A stretch of DNA of 64,000 nt, taken from contig NZ_RQPJ01000002.1 in the NCBI RefSeq assembly GCF_003957295.1, positions 496,001 to 560,000 of the forward strand. The letters are read 5' to 3'. Positions 43,312-52,878 of this stretch are shown here, piece by piece (the stretch's first letter is position 1; each line of letters opens with the position of its first letter). The DNA is from Arenibacter aquaticus (GTDB lineage Bacteria > Bacteroidota > Bacteroidia > Flavobacteriales > Flavobacteriaceae). The notes under the pieces are model-generated. The model saw only the letters and a list, made by a program, of their open reading frames with translations, searched no databases and was not told the DNA's origin. The translations under genes and the position numbers were made by a program.

Positions 43312-44061
43312 ATGAAGTCTACATTGGCCTGTTGTATATTATTAACTCTTCTAATTTTGAATTGCAAAAGCAATGGGGATATGCTTACTTTTGAGCCCAC
43401 GGAATATGTTGCAGAAAGCTGTGGAAATTGTCCCAAAACAGTTATTAATATTCCCAAGGTACTGGACAAAAAGTCCATTGGCAGCACCATAAACAATGCC
43501 ATTAGGGAAGAGGTCATTTCCCTGCTCATCTATGACGACGAAACTGAGGCTGCCACTATAGAAGAGGCGATGGACTCCTTTAAAAACGGGTATTTAGAAC
43601 TTAAAAAATTATATCCGGATGAACCTGTAGGCTGGGAAGCCAATATTGAAGCAAGCGTTACCTATGAGGATAAAAATATAATATCAATTCAGATAAACTC
43701 CTATTCCTTTACAGGAGGTGCCCATGGGTTTTCATCTACCCGATTCCTGAATTTTGACAAGAAAAAAAATAAGGAACTAGAGACCATGGAGTTGTTCAAA
43801 GACCCTTTGGGTTTTGAAAATTTTGTAGAAGATAAATTTAGGAAACAGGAAAACATACCGGCAACATCATCTATAAATGCTACCGGATTTATGTTTGAGA
43901 ACGATCAGTTTTACCTCCCTCTTAACATTGGTTTTACAGCGGAGGGGCTGAAGCTTTTCTATGAACAATACGAGGTAACCTCCTATGCTGAAGGACCCAT
44001 TACCTTAACGCTCCCCTTTGCGGAAATAAGGCACTTTCTAAATGTTAAATTGGAGATTTAA
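43312..44061 (+). CDS. DUF3298/DUF4163 lipoprotein (RsiV-like fold)
   Basis: The 249-residue protein has a lipobox (LLILNC18). A DUF4163-like N-terminal part (about 30-130) precedes the DUF3298 domain (about 140-249) with INSYSFTGGAHGFSSTRFLNFD, the hallmark GGAH motif, and PLNIGFTAEGLKLFYEQYEV. In Firmicutes RsiV this fold binds lysozyme; in Bacteroidota the role is unknown. It stops 2 bases from the convergent DinB gene, with no room for a separate terminator. Confidence 0.88.
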   Translation: MKSTLACCILLTLLILNCKSNGDMLTFEPTEYVAESCGNCPKTVINIPKVLDKKSIGSTINNAIREEVISLLIYDDETEAATIEEAMDSFKNGYLELKKLYPDEPVGWEANIEASVTYEDKNIISIQINSYSFTGGAHGFSSTRFLNFDKKKNKELETMELFKDPLGFENFVEDKFRKQENIPATSSINATGFMFENDQFYLPLNIGFTAEGLKLFYEQYEVTSYAEGPITLTLPFAEIRHFLNVKLEI

Positions 44062-44063
44062 TA

Positions 44064-44525
44064 CTACTTGTCCAAGACCTTTAGTAGCGAAATAATGGTG
44101 CCAAGATGCAAGCCCTGATGGTACACATTGAACATAATGGCATCCTCTACAGATTTTAAGGTAACATTGGCACTGGTTGTATACTCATTATACCCATTAA
44201 AAATACCTTTTCCATAATCTTCCCGCATCCAGTCTACTGTAGACAACAACAGCTCTGCCACTTCTTGAAGTTCTTCTTCTGTTGGGGCTCCGCCAGGCTG
44301 CGTTCCCTTTTTATACTTATCTACAAGGGTCCCATCCAAGCGCATGGGCTGCCCGCCAAGTTTGTAAACCAAGAGTTGCTCGGTTACAAGCACATGGGCT
44401 ATATTCCACCAAATATTGTTTCGGAAGCCATCAGGCACTGCCAGAAGTTGTTCCTTTGGGGTATCCTTTAGTATCTGGTAGAGTTTTTTTCTATTCTGAA
44501 GGGTAATTTCAAATGCGTGTTCCAA
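44064..44525 (-). CDS. DinB family protein
   Basis: The 153-residue four-helix bundle protein belongs to the DinB/YfiT-like superfamily, whose members are metal-dependent thiol or hydrolytic enzymes. The metal-binding His are likely those in NIWWNIAHVLVTEQLL and VYHQGLHLGTIISLL. The frame starts with TTG at 44525, directly after an in-frame stop, and no ATG is available near, so TTG is used as start. Substrate unknown. Confidence 0.85.
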   Translation of the reverse strand: MEHAFEITLQNRKKLYQILKDTPKEQLLAVPDGFRNNIWWNIAHVLVTEQLLVYKLGGQPMRLDGTLVDKYKKGTQPGGAPTEEELQEVAELLLSTVDWMREDYGKGIFNGYNEYTTSANVTLKSVEDAIMFNVYHQGLHLGTIISLLKVLDK

Positions 44526-44741
44526 GGTCTATGAATTTTCTATTATTAATTATTTACAAACGGCCTTAAAAATAGTACAATTCAATTGAAATGGGTTTCT
44601 TTGCATGGCAAATATTATCTTGGGAATAGATTTACAAAAAAAAAAATCGATACGATTAAAATAACCCTCACCTTAAAAAGGCAACCGTTATCTTAATCCC
44701 CAAATGTTAGATGACACCTGTTAAAGCAACAAAAAACAGCT

Positions 44742-45095
44742 ATGAAAAAGATATTTTATCTCAGTACTTGTGACACCTGCAAAAGAATTTTAAAGGAATT
44801 GGCCCCGTCCAGTGATTTTATACTTCAAGACATTAAACAAGAGGCCATCACCCCTGAGGATCTAAAAATTATGGCAGATTTGTCCGGTAGTTATGAAAGC
44901 TTATTTAGCAAGCGTGCACGGCTCTATAAAGAACGTAATCTAAAAGAGCAAAACCTAAGTGAGGCCGATTACAAACAATTGATCCTGGAACACTATACAT
45001 TCTTAAAAAGGCCGGTAATCCTTATGGACAACCAAATTTTTGTAGGAAATAGCAAGGCGGTAGTTGCCAAGGCCAAAGCCAGCATTAACCCGTGA
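44742..45095 (+). CDS. ArsC/Spx/YffB-family thioredoxin-fold protein
   Basis: The 117-residue protein has the CxxC motif C11-DT-C14 near the N-terminus (FYLSTCDTCKRILKEL), and KRPVILMDNQIFVGNS near residue 90, matching the C-terminal part of the ArsC/Spx family. It is cytoplasmic. It lacks the layout of the ArsC arsenate site (HxCxTSR), so it is more like YffB or Spx than a true arsenate reductase. Its last 4 bases overlap the EamA transporter gene. Confidence 0.85.
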   Translation: MKKIFYLSTCDTCKRILKELAPSSDFILQDIKQEAITPEDLKIMADLSGSYESLFSKRARLYKERNLKEQNLSEADYKQLILEHYTFLKRPVILMDNQIFVGNSKAVVAKAKASINP

Positions 45096-45985
45096 GCAAA
45101 CGAACCCTAGCTATCTTGGCCGCCTTGGGGGCCACCACTATCTATGGCATTAACCATACCATTGCCAAAGGCGTTATGCCCAACTATGTAAGGCCATTTG
45201 GATTTATATTCCTAAGACTCTTTGGCGCCACCCTACTATTTTGGGCCATTTCATTTTTTGGTCCCAAGGAAAAATTGGAAAAACGGGATTGGAGCCGGAT
45301 TTTTGTTTGCGCCATATTTGGAATGGGCATAAACATGCTTTCCTTTTTTAAAGGGCTGGAACTTTCAACTCCCATCAATAGCGCCGTGCTAATTACCATT
45401 ACCCCAATCCTGGTAGTTATATTATCCGCATTATTTATAAAGGAAAAAGTCTCCCTACAGCGAGGAATTGGCGTTTTTCTAGGCTTGATAGGTGCCTTGG
45501 GATTGGTACTTTTTGGAGCAGAAGTACGGCAAGATGCAACTAATATCCCCTTTGGCAATCTACTCTTTATTGTCAATGCCACGTCCTATGGCCTATATCT
45601 TATCCTAGTGAAAAAACTACTGGAAAAATACCATCCTTTTACCCTTATGAAATGGCTGTTCGGTATTGGACTTATACTGACCTTACCGGTTACCTATTCG
45701 GATTTTATGAAAATAGAATGGCAACAAATGCCTATGGAGGCGTTAGGGGCCGTTGCCTTTGTGGTGATAGGAACAACCTTTTTAACCTATTTGTTCAACG
45801 TTTTCGCTCTAACCCAATTAAAGGCCTCAACAGTGGGTGTTTTTATGTACTTACAACCCTTGATAGGTATCGTATTTGCTATATTATCCGGTAAGGACCA
45901 CCTGAATTTCATAAAATTCACAGCAATAGTATTGGTGTTGATGGGCGTATATCTAGTAAGCAAAAAAGCTAGACCAAATCCATAG
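45092..45985 (+). CDS. EamA/DMT family transporter
   Basis: The 297-residue protein is a ten-helix drug/metabolite transporter with two EamA repeats (about 5-140 and 150-290), with EKVSLQRGIGVFLGLIGALGLVLFG and FMYLQPLIGIVFAILSGKDHL. The start is a GTG at 45092 within the stop of the previous gene (GTGA overlap), so translation is probably coupled. The substrate is unknown. The 3' end overlaps the convergent thioesterase gene by 17 bases. Confidence 0.9.
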   Translation: MSKRTLAILAALGATTIYGINHTIAKGVMPNYVRPFGFIFLRLFGATLLFWAISFFGPKEKLEKRDWSRIFVCAIFGMGINMLSFFKGLELSTPINSAVLITITPILVVILSALFIKEKVSLQRGIGVFLGLIGALGLVLFGAEVRQDATNIPFGNLLFIVNATSYGLYLILVKKLLEKYHPFTLMKWLFGIGLILTLPVTYSDFMKIEWQQMPMEALGAVAFVVIGTTFLTYLFNVFALTQLKASTVGVFMYLQPLIGIVFAILSGKDHLNFIKFTAIVLVLMGVYLVSKKARPNP

Positions 45986-46445
45986 GACGTACCTCAAACT
46001 TACGCGTGTCCGCTTTGGTTAGGACCTTAAACCCCTGAGGTCGAGGAATACTATTAAAGGCCTCCAACAACTCTCCACCTAAAGAGGTTAAGCTTCTTGT
46101 ACGAAGATTGATCCAAGCCCCCATTACTTGACAGTGTGCAAAGTTGCGACCATTATGATCGTAAAAATTGTGATGAAATTCAAAGAACGTACCATCCTCA
46201 CTTAACCCCATTAATTCCAAAGAAACCTGTATGGGTTTCCCCAGAAATGCCTCCTTAAAATAATACACATGTTCATGGAACACTACGGGGCCTATATTAT
46301 GATCGGCCATTGTATTTTGATTAAACCCAAGTTCCAATAAAAATGACATACGGGTATGGCTCATAAAATTTATATACGCCGAATTGGCCATATGCCGATT
46401 GGCATCAACATCGCTCCAACGAATCTCGAAATCTTTTAAAAACAT
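45969..46445 (-). CDS. acyl-CoA thioesterase (4HBT hotdog)
   Basis: The 158-residue protein has the hotdog-fold 4HBT signature near the N-terminus, RWSDVDANRHMANSAYINFM, where the Asp (D17 in SDVDANRH) is the expected catalytic residue, and the follow-up HTRMSFLLELGF. Members hydrolyse acyl-CoA or acyl-ACP thioesters. It reads away from the paired promoter region at 46457-46505. Confidence 0.87.
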   Translation of the reverse strand: MFLKDFEIRWSDVDANRHMANSAYINFMSHTRMSFLLELGFNQNTMADHNIGPVVFHEHVYYFKEAFLGKPIQVSLELMGLSEDGTFFEFHHNFYDHNGRNFAHCQVMGAWINLRTRSLTSLGGELLEAFNSIPRPQGFKVLTKADTRKFEVRPMDLV

Positions 46446-46456
46446 GCTTTATTATT

Positions 46457-46505
46457 TAGTATATTTGAAAATATTATGCGTGCATAGCAAATTCCAAATA
46501 TACTA
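46457..46505. promoter_or_regulatory. inverted pair of -7 boxes in the thioesterase / oxidoreductase divergent region
   Basis: An 11-bp perfect inverted repeat TAGTATATTTG / CAAATATACTA (46457-46467 and 46495-46505) places one exact TATATTTG box on each strand, pointing towards each other. The plus box would serve the nitronate-monooxygenase-like gene and the minus box the thioesterase gene; their transcripts would overlap at the 5' ends. Confidence 0.5.
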
Positions 46506-46585
46506 TAGTTATATGGAATAGATAACTAATTAGATTACATTGTTCGCTATCACCAGTTATTTTTAATTCAGTAAACCCAAATGCC

Positions 46586-47560
46586 ATGAGCCTAAAGCCA
46601 TCATTTTTCAAAGAGTTATCACTGCCCGCCATAGCTGCGCCCATGTTTCTAATATCCGGCCCGGAATTGGTCATTGAATGCTGTAAAAATGGGATTGTTG
46701 GAACATTCCCGGCCTTGAACCAACGCACTACGGAGGGTTTTGAGGAGTGGCTGGTAACGATTAAGACCGCCTTGGAGAAATTTGAAAAGGAAACGGGAAA
46801 AAAGGCTGCCCCATTTGGGGTAAATCTCGTAGTACACCCTACCAACCCCAGATTGGAAGAAGATGTTAGGGTGTGTATAAAACATAAGGTCCCTTTGGTA
46901 ATTACTTCTCTTGGCGCTGTTGCAAAAGTAGTTGATGCCATTCATAGCTATGGGGGATTGGTATTCCATGACATCATAAAAAAAAGACATGCTGAGAAAG
47001 CGGCCGAGGCCGGGGTAGATGGTTTAATTCTTGTGTCCGCAGGGGCCGGTGGCCATGCCGGGACCTTAAACCCTATGTCATTGATAGCAGAGGTAAAGAA
47101 ATTCTATCATAAAACCATAATACTTTCCGGTTGTATCAGTACAGGCCAAGATATTGCGGCTGCCCTTCAAATGGGGGCAGACATAGCCTATATGGGCACA
47201 CGGTTTATCAATACCAAGGAAAGCCAGGCACCGGAAGAGTACAGAAAAATGATTATCGACTCAGGAGCGAGTGACGTGGTGTATACCGCCGCCATATCCG
47301 GGGTACACGCCAATTTTCTGGGCGCCAGTTTAAAAGCGGCCGGAATCAGCGAGGAAGATCTAAAAAAGGATACCAAAATAGATTTTGGCAAGGAGCTTGA
47401 TACCGAGGCCAAGGCATGGAAGACCATTTGGTCTGCCGGACAAGGGGTAGCTACCATTGAAAATGTACCAGCTGTTTCGGAATTGGTGGCCGATTTAAAA
47501 TCTGAATTCACCGCTGCTGTAGAAAAACAAATAAAAGTATTGGATACTTACCCCAAATAA
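46586..47560 (+). CDS. NAD(P)H-dependent flavin oxidoreductase / nitronate monooxygenase family
   Basis: The 324-residue TIM-barrel FMN protein carries the family motifs IAAPMFLISGPELVIECCKNG at the N-terminus, HDIIKKRHAEKAAEAGVDGLI, the FMN-binding SAGAGGHAGTLNP and the late ADIAYMGTRFINTKES. Members oxidise alkyl nitronates or act as enoyl reductases; the function cannot be fixed here. The start at 46586 gives LKPSFFKELSLPAIAAPM. It ends before the long leader of susC. Confidence 0.9.
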   Translation: MSLKPSFFKELSLPAIAAPMFLISGPELVIECCKNGIVGTFPALNQRTTEGFEEWLVTIKTALEKFEKETGKKAAPFGVNLVVHPTNPRLEEDVRVCIKHKVPLVITSLGAVAKVVDAIHSYGGLVFHDIIKKRHAEKAAEAGVDGLILVSAGAGGHAGTLNPMSLIAEVKKFYHKTIILSGCISTGQDIAAALQMGADIAYMGTRFINTKESQAPEEYRKMIIDSGASDVVYTAAISGVHANFLGASLKAAGISEEDLKKDTKIDFGKELDTEAKAWKTIWSAGQGVATIENVPAVSELVADLKSEFTAAVEKQIKVLDTYPK

Positions 47561-47949
47561 GTCTGACTTTAAGCTGTTTTCCTAAATTTGAAATTAAGCT
47601 AGTCCTTATATTGCATAACCTTCCTTCATCTGACCTGAGAATTAAACCTTAATGGATTCTAGGGCCAATCCTTTAATATACCAAACCATAAAAGATCCTT
47701 CTCACTGATAGTCTGGCATTTAGATAAAACTACCCATCATATGTCTACCCGCCGCAATGTTTTAAGTTAAATTAGGTTAAAATTCCATTATATGTCAATG
47801 AAACTGCCAAAATATTGACAATCCCAATTGACAATGCCTACATAATTATTAAATTTCTTTTTTTTATTAAAAATGAATATCTATATTCGTTAACGTTAAC
47901 GATGACTCTTGGAGTTAACAAAATCAACTAACAAATTAAAACTCTAATT
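47561..47949 (+). other. 389-base upstream region of susC
   Basis: It holds the LacI-type operator at 47887-47902 and a -7-like TATATTCG at 47883-47890. Two direct copies of ATTGACAAT at 47814-47822 and 47827-47835 are 13 bases apart. No open frame or tRNA is seen in the first 250 bases. Confidence 0.5.
47887..47902. promoter_or_regulatory. LacI-family operator in front of susC
   Basis: TCGTTAACGTTAACGA is a perfect 16-bp palindrome with the central CG step typical of LacI-family sites. It overlaps the 3' end of the -7-like box TATATTCG, so bound repressor would block transcription. The same sequence occurs at 58491-58506. Confidence 0.8.
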
Positions 47950-50900
47950 ATGAAAAAAAGATTTAAGGAGCTATTTCAAGTGCAGGGTAGTATTCCTGTA
48001 TGGAAGAACATCTTCCTGAAAATATCCCTTGTGGCATGCTTGGGTATTTTCAACACATCCTATGCTTTTGAGGATGTTGACCCACCTTTTCAGAAACAGG
48101 TAAGTGGTGTGGTAACCGATACGGAGGACATTCCTCTAGCAGGAGTTAGTGTGGTAATAGTTGGAACTGTTACCGGAACCGTTACGGATTTTGACGGTAA
48201 ATATAGCATTACCGCAGAAGAAGGACAGACATTGGAATTCTCGTATATTGGAATGAGCTCTAAAAGTGTAGTCGTTGGTAGTAGTAGTATCATCAACGTT
48301 ACAATGGAAGAGGATTTACAATCTTTGGACGAGGTAATCATTACCGGATACGGTACACAGAAGAAAGGTGAAGTTACCGCGGCCATCTCCTCGGTAGACG
48401 CCTCAGCTATTGAAAAAATAGCAACTTCCAGTAGTATTGACGCCATTAAAGGACAAGTGGCCGGTGTGGATATTCAGGCCGATGGCGGAAGACCAGGTGA
48501 AAACTCAACGGTCCGCATCAGGGGTAGACGCTCTATAGGGGCTTCCAATGATCCGCTGTATGTAATTGATGGAATTCCACAGATAAGTGGAACCGAGTCC
48601 GTATCGGACATCAATCCACAGGACATCCAATCCATGCAAATATTGAAAGATGCTGCCGCAACGGCCATTTATGGATCTAGAGGTGCAAACGGGGTGATCT
48701 TAATAACCACAAAAAGAGGTAGGGTAGGAAAGACCAAAGTTACCTACAGCAGCCATATAGGTACTACTTCGGCATCGCGATTGGTAGACATGATGGACGG
48801 AGAGGAATTTGCCGATTTAAAAAGGGAGTCTAGACGTACCTCTTGGAACGGGACCATCCCCACCGATGATCAAGTATTTCTTGACCCCATTGAACTGGAA
48901 TCTATTGAACAAGGTCGTTCTACAGATTGGCTAGACCTGGTACTGGACAACGGATGGCAGACAAATCACCAGTTCGGAGTAAGTGGCGGTTCGGAAAAGA
49001 CCACCTTTAATGCTTCCCTAGGCTATTTTAATGAGCAGGGTATTATTAGCAATATGGACTTTGAGCGCTTTACCGGTAGGATTAATTTAGACCATAGGAT
49101 TAACGACATATTTAAGGTAGGGGTATCTTTCTCTATATCCAACTCTATACAAAACTGGGGTTCATCGGCAACCATGGGAGAAGCCTTGGCCAACAACCCA
49201 TTAGGTGTTCCTTATGATGAGGCAGGCGAACTTCTATTCTTGCCTACCAATGACGGTATACGAACCAATCCATTGAACGAACTTGTGGACGGCGCCTATA
49301 TTGATGAGCGCAAAACCACCAGAATATTTGCCCCAGTCTATCTGGACATCAATATTAATCCAGAATTAAAATGGACCACTACTTTTGGACCGGATATACG
49401 ATACAGAAGACGTGGACAGTTTAGGGGAAGTTTAACCAATGATAATAGGGGAGGCCCAGGAGATGCTTCCATAGAGCACAATGACAACTTTGGGTACACT
49501 TTGGAGAACCTATTGACCTTTAACAAAGCGGTTACCGACAATCAAAACCTTAAAGTAACCCTATTACAGAGTATCCAGAAATCAAGACAGGAAAACTCCT
49601 ATACCGCAGTGGCGAATATTCCTTATGAATCACAGCAGTTCTATAATATGGGGTCGGCCTCTGTTAAGGGGGATATCTCCTCTGGACTAGTAGAATGGAC
49701 CTTGTCTTCCTTCATGGGTAGGGTAAATTACGACATAGACGGCAAATATCTGTTCCAAGGATCCCTTAGGGCAGATGGTTCATCCAGATTGGCCGAAGAA
49801 AACAAATGGAATTATTTCCCTGGATTTTCTGCCGGTTGGAGAATTTCCGAAGAGGATTTTATGATCGACAGCAGTACTATTTCCGAGCTTAAGTTAAGGG
49901 CTTCCTACGGTGAGGTAGGTAACACTTCAGTTGATCCGTATCAAACCGCTGGTAGATTGGAAGGAACTGCCTATGCATACGGAGAATCCACAGCACTTGG
50001 CTTTGGCTTAAACGAAATACCTAACTCTGATTTGGGATGGGAAGTATCAAAAACCATCGACATTGGATTAGACTATGGATTATTCAACGGACGTATTAGT
50101 GGTGCTTTGGACTATTATAGCACCAAGACAACCGATATCCTTTTGAACAGAAGTTTACCTTACACCTCAGGGTATCAGAGTATTCTACAGAATATTGGAG
50201 CCACCGCATCCTCAGGTCTGGAATTTAATGTAAATGCATACATTTTAGATAACCCAGATGGACTTAGCTGGGACATTGGCTTTAACATAGCCGGATTAAA
50301 AGAGGAAATCACAGAGTTGGCACTAAAAGATGAAAATGGAAACTCTATAGATGATGTAGGTAACCAATGGTTTATTGGTCAACCAATCAATGTATTCTAT
50401 GATTATGAGAAAATTGGAATTTATCAAACTTCAGAGGAAGCCTTGGCCAATTCTGCAGAAGGTAAGGTACCTGGAGAAATAAAACTTAAGGACCAAGATG
50501 GAGACGGAGTCATAACTCCGGACGATAGGATTATATTAGGTTCCGACGTACCCGATTTTTACGGAGGTATTACCAACAACTTTTCCTATAAGGGCTTTGA
50601 TTTTAGCTTCTTCTTCTACTTCCGCCAAGGACAGATGATCAGATCGCGTTTTCACGATAGCAACAACTCCCTGTTTGGAAGGTACAACAATTTAGATGTG
50701 GATTATTGGACGGTGGACAATCCTACCAATGCCTATCCTAGACCAAACGAAAATCAGGAAAGTGCCAAAAATGCTTCCACCATGTCCTATTTTGACGGTA
50801 GCTATGTTAAATTAAGGAACGTTAGCCTGGGGTATAATTTCCCAAAATCTATTACGGAGAAGTTAAAATTGTCTAATTTAAGACTTTATGTTGCAGGGCA

Positions 50901-51036
50901 GAATTTGTTTTCCATAACGGACTATGACACCTTTGACCCTGAATCATCAGAAACCGATCAAGAAGATGGTGGTCTGTCCTCCAGTACCGTACCCAGCAAC
51001 AAAATGTTCTCACTGGGGTTGAACGTAACTTTCTAA
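47950..51036 (+). CDS. SusC/RagA family TonB-linked outer-membrane transporter
   Basis: The 1028-residue outer-membrane barrel imports oligosaccharides or other nutrients with SusD as lid. It has an unusually placed signal segment (hydrophobic stretch at 23-40, ending TSYAFED), a carboxypeptidase-regulatory-like domain at about 50-130 (VSGVVTDTEDIPLAGVSVV, FDGKYSITAEEGQTLEFSYIG), then a plug with the SusC signature (VRIRGRRSIGASNDPLYVIDG, DAAATAIYGSRGANGVILITTK). The barrel ends MFSLGLNVTF. It is followed by susD and controlled by the operator at 47887. Confidence 0.96.
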   Translation: MKKRFKELFQVQGSIPVWKNIFLKISLVACLGIFNTSYAFEDVDPPFQKQVSGVVTDTEDIPLAGVSVVIVGTVTGTVTDFDGKYSITAEEGQTLEFSYIGMSSKSVVVGSSSIINVTMEEDLQSLDEVIITGYGTQKKGEVTAAISSVDASAIEKIATSSSIDAIKGQVAGVDIQADGGRPGENSTVRIRGRRSIGASNDPLYVIDGIPQISGTESVSDINPQDIQSMQILKDAAATAIYGSRGANGVILITTKRGRVGKTKVTYSSHIGTTSASRLVDMMDGEEFADLKRESRRTSWNGTIPTDDQVFLDPIELESIEQGRSTDWLDLVLDNGWQTNHQFGVSGGSEKTTFNASLGYFNEQGIISNMDFERFTGRINLDHRINDIFKVGVSFSISNSIQNWGSSATMGEALANNPLGVPYDEAGELLFLPTNDGIRTNPLNELVDGAYIDERKTTRIFAPVYLDININPELKWTTTFGPDIRYRRRGQFRGSLTNDNRGGPGDASIEHNDNFGYTLENLLTFNKAVTDNQNLKVTLLQSIQKSRQENSYTAVANIPYESQQFYNMGSASVKGDISSGLVEWTLSSFMGRVNYDIDGKYLFQGSLRADGSSRLAEENKWNYFPGFSAGWRISEEDFMIDSSTISELKLRASYGEVGNTSVDPYQTAGRLEGTAYAYGESTALGFGLNEIPNSDLGWEVSKTIDIGLDYGLFNGRISGALDYYSTKTTDILLNRSLPYTSGYQSILQNIGATASSGLEFNVNAYILDNPDGLSWDIGFNIAGLKEEITELALKDENGNSIDDVGNQWFIGQPINVFYDYEKIGIYQTSEEALANSAEGKVPGEIKLKDQDGDGVITPDDRIILGSDVPDFYGGITNNFSYKGFDFSFFFYFRQGQMIRSRFHDSNNSLFGRYNNLDVDYWTVDNPTNAYPRPNENQESAKNASTMSYFDGSYVKLRNVSLGYNFPKSITEKLKLSNLRLYVAGQNLFSITDYDTFDPESSETDQEDGGLSSSTVPSNKMFSLGLNVTF

Positions 51037-51086
51037 TTTGATACAAGTTAAATACGTTACACTGTAAAATGTCTAAACAAAATATT

Positions 51087-52745
51087 ATGAAAAGAATAAC
51101 ATATAAAATCTTGGCTTTATCACTGATCGTCTCCATGGTATCATGTGATAAGTTTTTAGAGGAAGAGCTGGTTACCGATGTATCGGCTGCCTCCTATTAC
51201 ACTACCGAAAAAGGTTTCGGTGATGCCGTCAACGCAACCTATGCCCAATTAAAACCCTTTTACGGACAAGAAAGAGGTTTTGCCATGACAACCATGGGTT
51301 CGGATATCTGGACCAATGGCTCAGATGGTGGACATAAGGTATTTAACACCTATGATGTAGGTCTGAACAGTGCCGAAAGCTATGTCCGTGATGCCTGGAG
51401 GGACTGGTACAAAGGTATTAACCAAGCTAATGCCGTTATTGCCAGATCTGAAGGATTGGAAATGGATGAAGAAATAAAAACTATACGTTTGGCGGAGGTA
51501 CGTTTTCTTAGGGCCTTATTTTATTTTGATCTCACCAACACTTATGGTGATGTTCACCTTAGTCTGGAAGAAACCGTTGGAATTGAAATTGAAGCCAACC
51601 AAACATCTAGGGCCGATATTTATAGTCAGGCTATTGTACCAGATCTGGAATATGCAATTGCCAATCTTCCCGAGACACAATCGCCTTATGGCCGTGCTAC
51701 AAAAGCCGCCGCAGAATTCTTATTGGGGAAAGCTTTATTGACTAGAAGCTATACTTCTTGGGCTGAGTCTACAGATGCCTCTAGGGCAGAAACCTTGTTC
51801 TCCAATGTAATTAACAATTATGGCTTTTCTCTTTTGGACAACTACGCCGACTTATGGGACATTGACAACCAAGAGAATAGCGAAATTGTCTGGAACATTA
51901 CCAATTCCAAGACTCAGGTAGATGACGGCACGGATGGTTATGGTCATCGAGGGCATCTATACTTCCTTATGGAATACGATGTACAACGTGGAATGACCCG
52001 TGATGTTACCAATGGCCGTCCTTGGAAAAGACATCGCCCAACAGAATTCATGCTTACCCTTTGGGACCGTAGTCTAGATATCAGGTACGATGCCTCGTTT
52101 AAGCATGTTTGGTATGCCAACAAAGATGAACCTGCCACGGAAGCCAGTGCCAGTGAACCAGCTAGGGCAGCCCTTTCTATAGGTGACACCGCCATTTACA
52201 TTCCTGGACCTGGAAAGGATATAGAATGGCCACAAAGCAGACAGGATACCAAAGCCTATATGACCATCACAAATGATGAATATACGGAACGATTGTTCCC
52301 GTCAATGAACAAATGGATAGACCCTACACGTCCAGATCGCCAAAAGACCCAAGGACAGCGCGATTTTGTTTTAATGAGATTGGCAGATGCCTACCTTCTT
52401 AGAGCAGAAGCCAGATTACAGCAAAGCGATGCAATTGGTGCTGCCGAAGACATCAATGAGGTAAGGGTTAGGGCTGCTCTTCCCGGTATGGAAAGTGCTA
52501 TGGAAATTACCCCTGCAGAGGTTGATTTAGACTTTTTATTGGATGAAAGGGCCAGGGAGCTCGCAGGAGAAGGACATAGATGGTGGGATTTGGCCAGAAC
52601 TGGGAAACTTGTTGAAAGAACAAGACTGTACAACCCGGTTGCTGCTCCAAACATTCAAGATTACCACATAGTTAGACCTATACCACAAGATCAAATTGAT
52701 AGGACCTTGGGAGGATATCCTCAAAATGATGGTTATCCGCAATAG
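51087..52745 (+). CDS. RagB/SusD family nutrient-binding lipoprotein
   Basis: I start at the ATG at 51087 (MKRITYKILALSLIVSMVSC), which gives a clean lipobox ending at C20; an ATG at 51069 would add six residues. The 552-residue protein has the SusD pattern of TPR helices and loops, with EVRFLRALFYFDLTNTYGDV, LMRLADAYLLRAEARLQQ and the C-terminal DERARELAGEGHRWWDLARTG. It binds substrate at the cell surface over SusC, 50 bases upstream. The following hairpin ends the transcript. Confidence 0.95.
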   Translation: MKRITYKILALSLIVSMVSCDKFLEEELVTDVSAASYYTTEKGFGDAVNATYAQLKPFYGQERGFAMTTMGSDIWTNGSDGGHKVFNTYDVGLNSAESYVRDAWRDWYKGINQANAVIARSEGLEMDEEIKTIRLAEVRFLRALFYFDLTNTYGDVHLSLEETVGIEIEANQTSRADIYSQAIVPDLEYAIANLPETQSPYGRATKAAAEFLLGKALLTRSYTSWAESTDASRAETLFSNVINNYGFSLLDNYADLWDIDNQENSEIVWNITNSKTQVDDGTDGYGHRGHLYFLMEYDVQRGMTRDVTNGRPWKRHRPTEFMLTLWDRSLDIRYDASFKHVWYANKDEPATEASASEPARAALSIGDTAIYIPGPGKDIEWPQSRQDTKAYMTITNDEYTERLFPSMNKWIDPTRPDRQKTQGQRDFVLMRLADAYLLRAEARLQQSDAIGAAEDINEVRVRAALPGMESAMEITPAEVDLDFLLDERARELAGEGHRWWDLARTGKLVERTRLYNPVAAPNIQDYHIVRPIPQDQIDRTLGGYPQNDGYPQ

Positions 52746-52773
52746 CCCATATTCATAGAATACAAAATGTTTC

Positions 52774-52812
52774 AAGGCCTCGACTTTATCAAAGTCGAGG
52801 CCTTGCTCTTTT
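52774..52812. terminator. terminator between susD and lacI-type gene
   Basis: A perfect 14-bp stem AAGGCCTCGACTTT / AAAGTCGAGGCCTT (52774-52787 with 52791-52804) has a 3-base loop and is followed by GCTCTTTTTG. It can serve both convergent units. Confidence 0.9.
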
Positions 52813-52878
52813 TGAACAACTATGATTTCAATAAAAGATATGACTGCTTAAAGTGCGGTAAGTAGTAGGTAAAAAAAA

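Noticed and set aside
44742-45095. true arsenate reductase (arsC) call
   Set aside because: It has the ArsC/Spx fold with CxxC, but there is no arsenate-binding HxCxTSR layout and there are no ars genes nearby.
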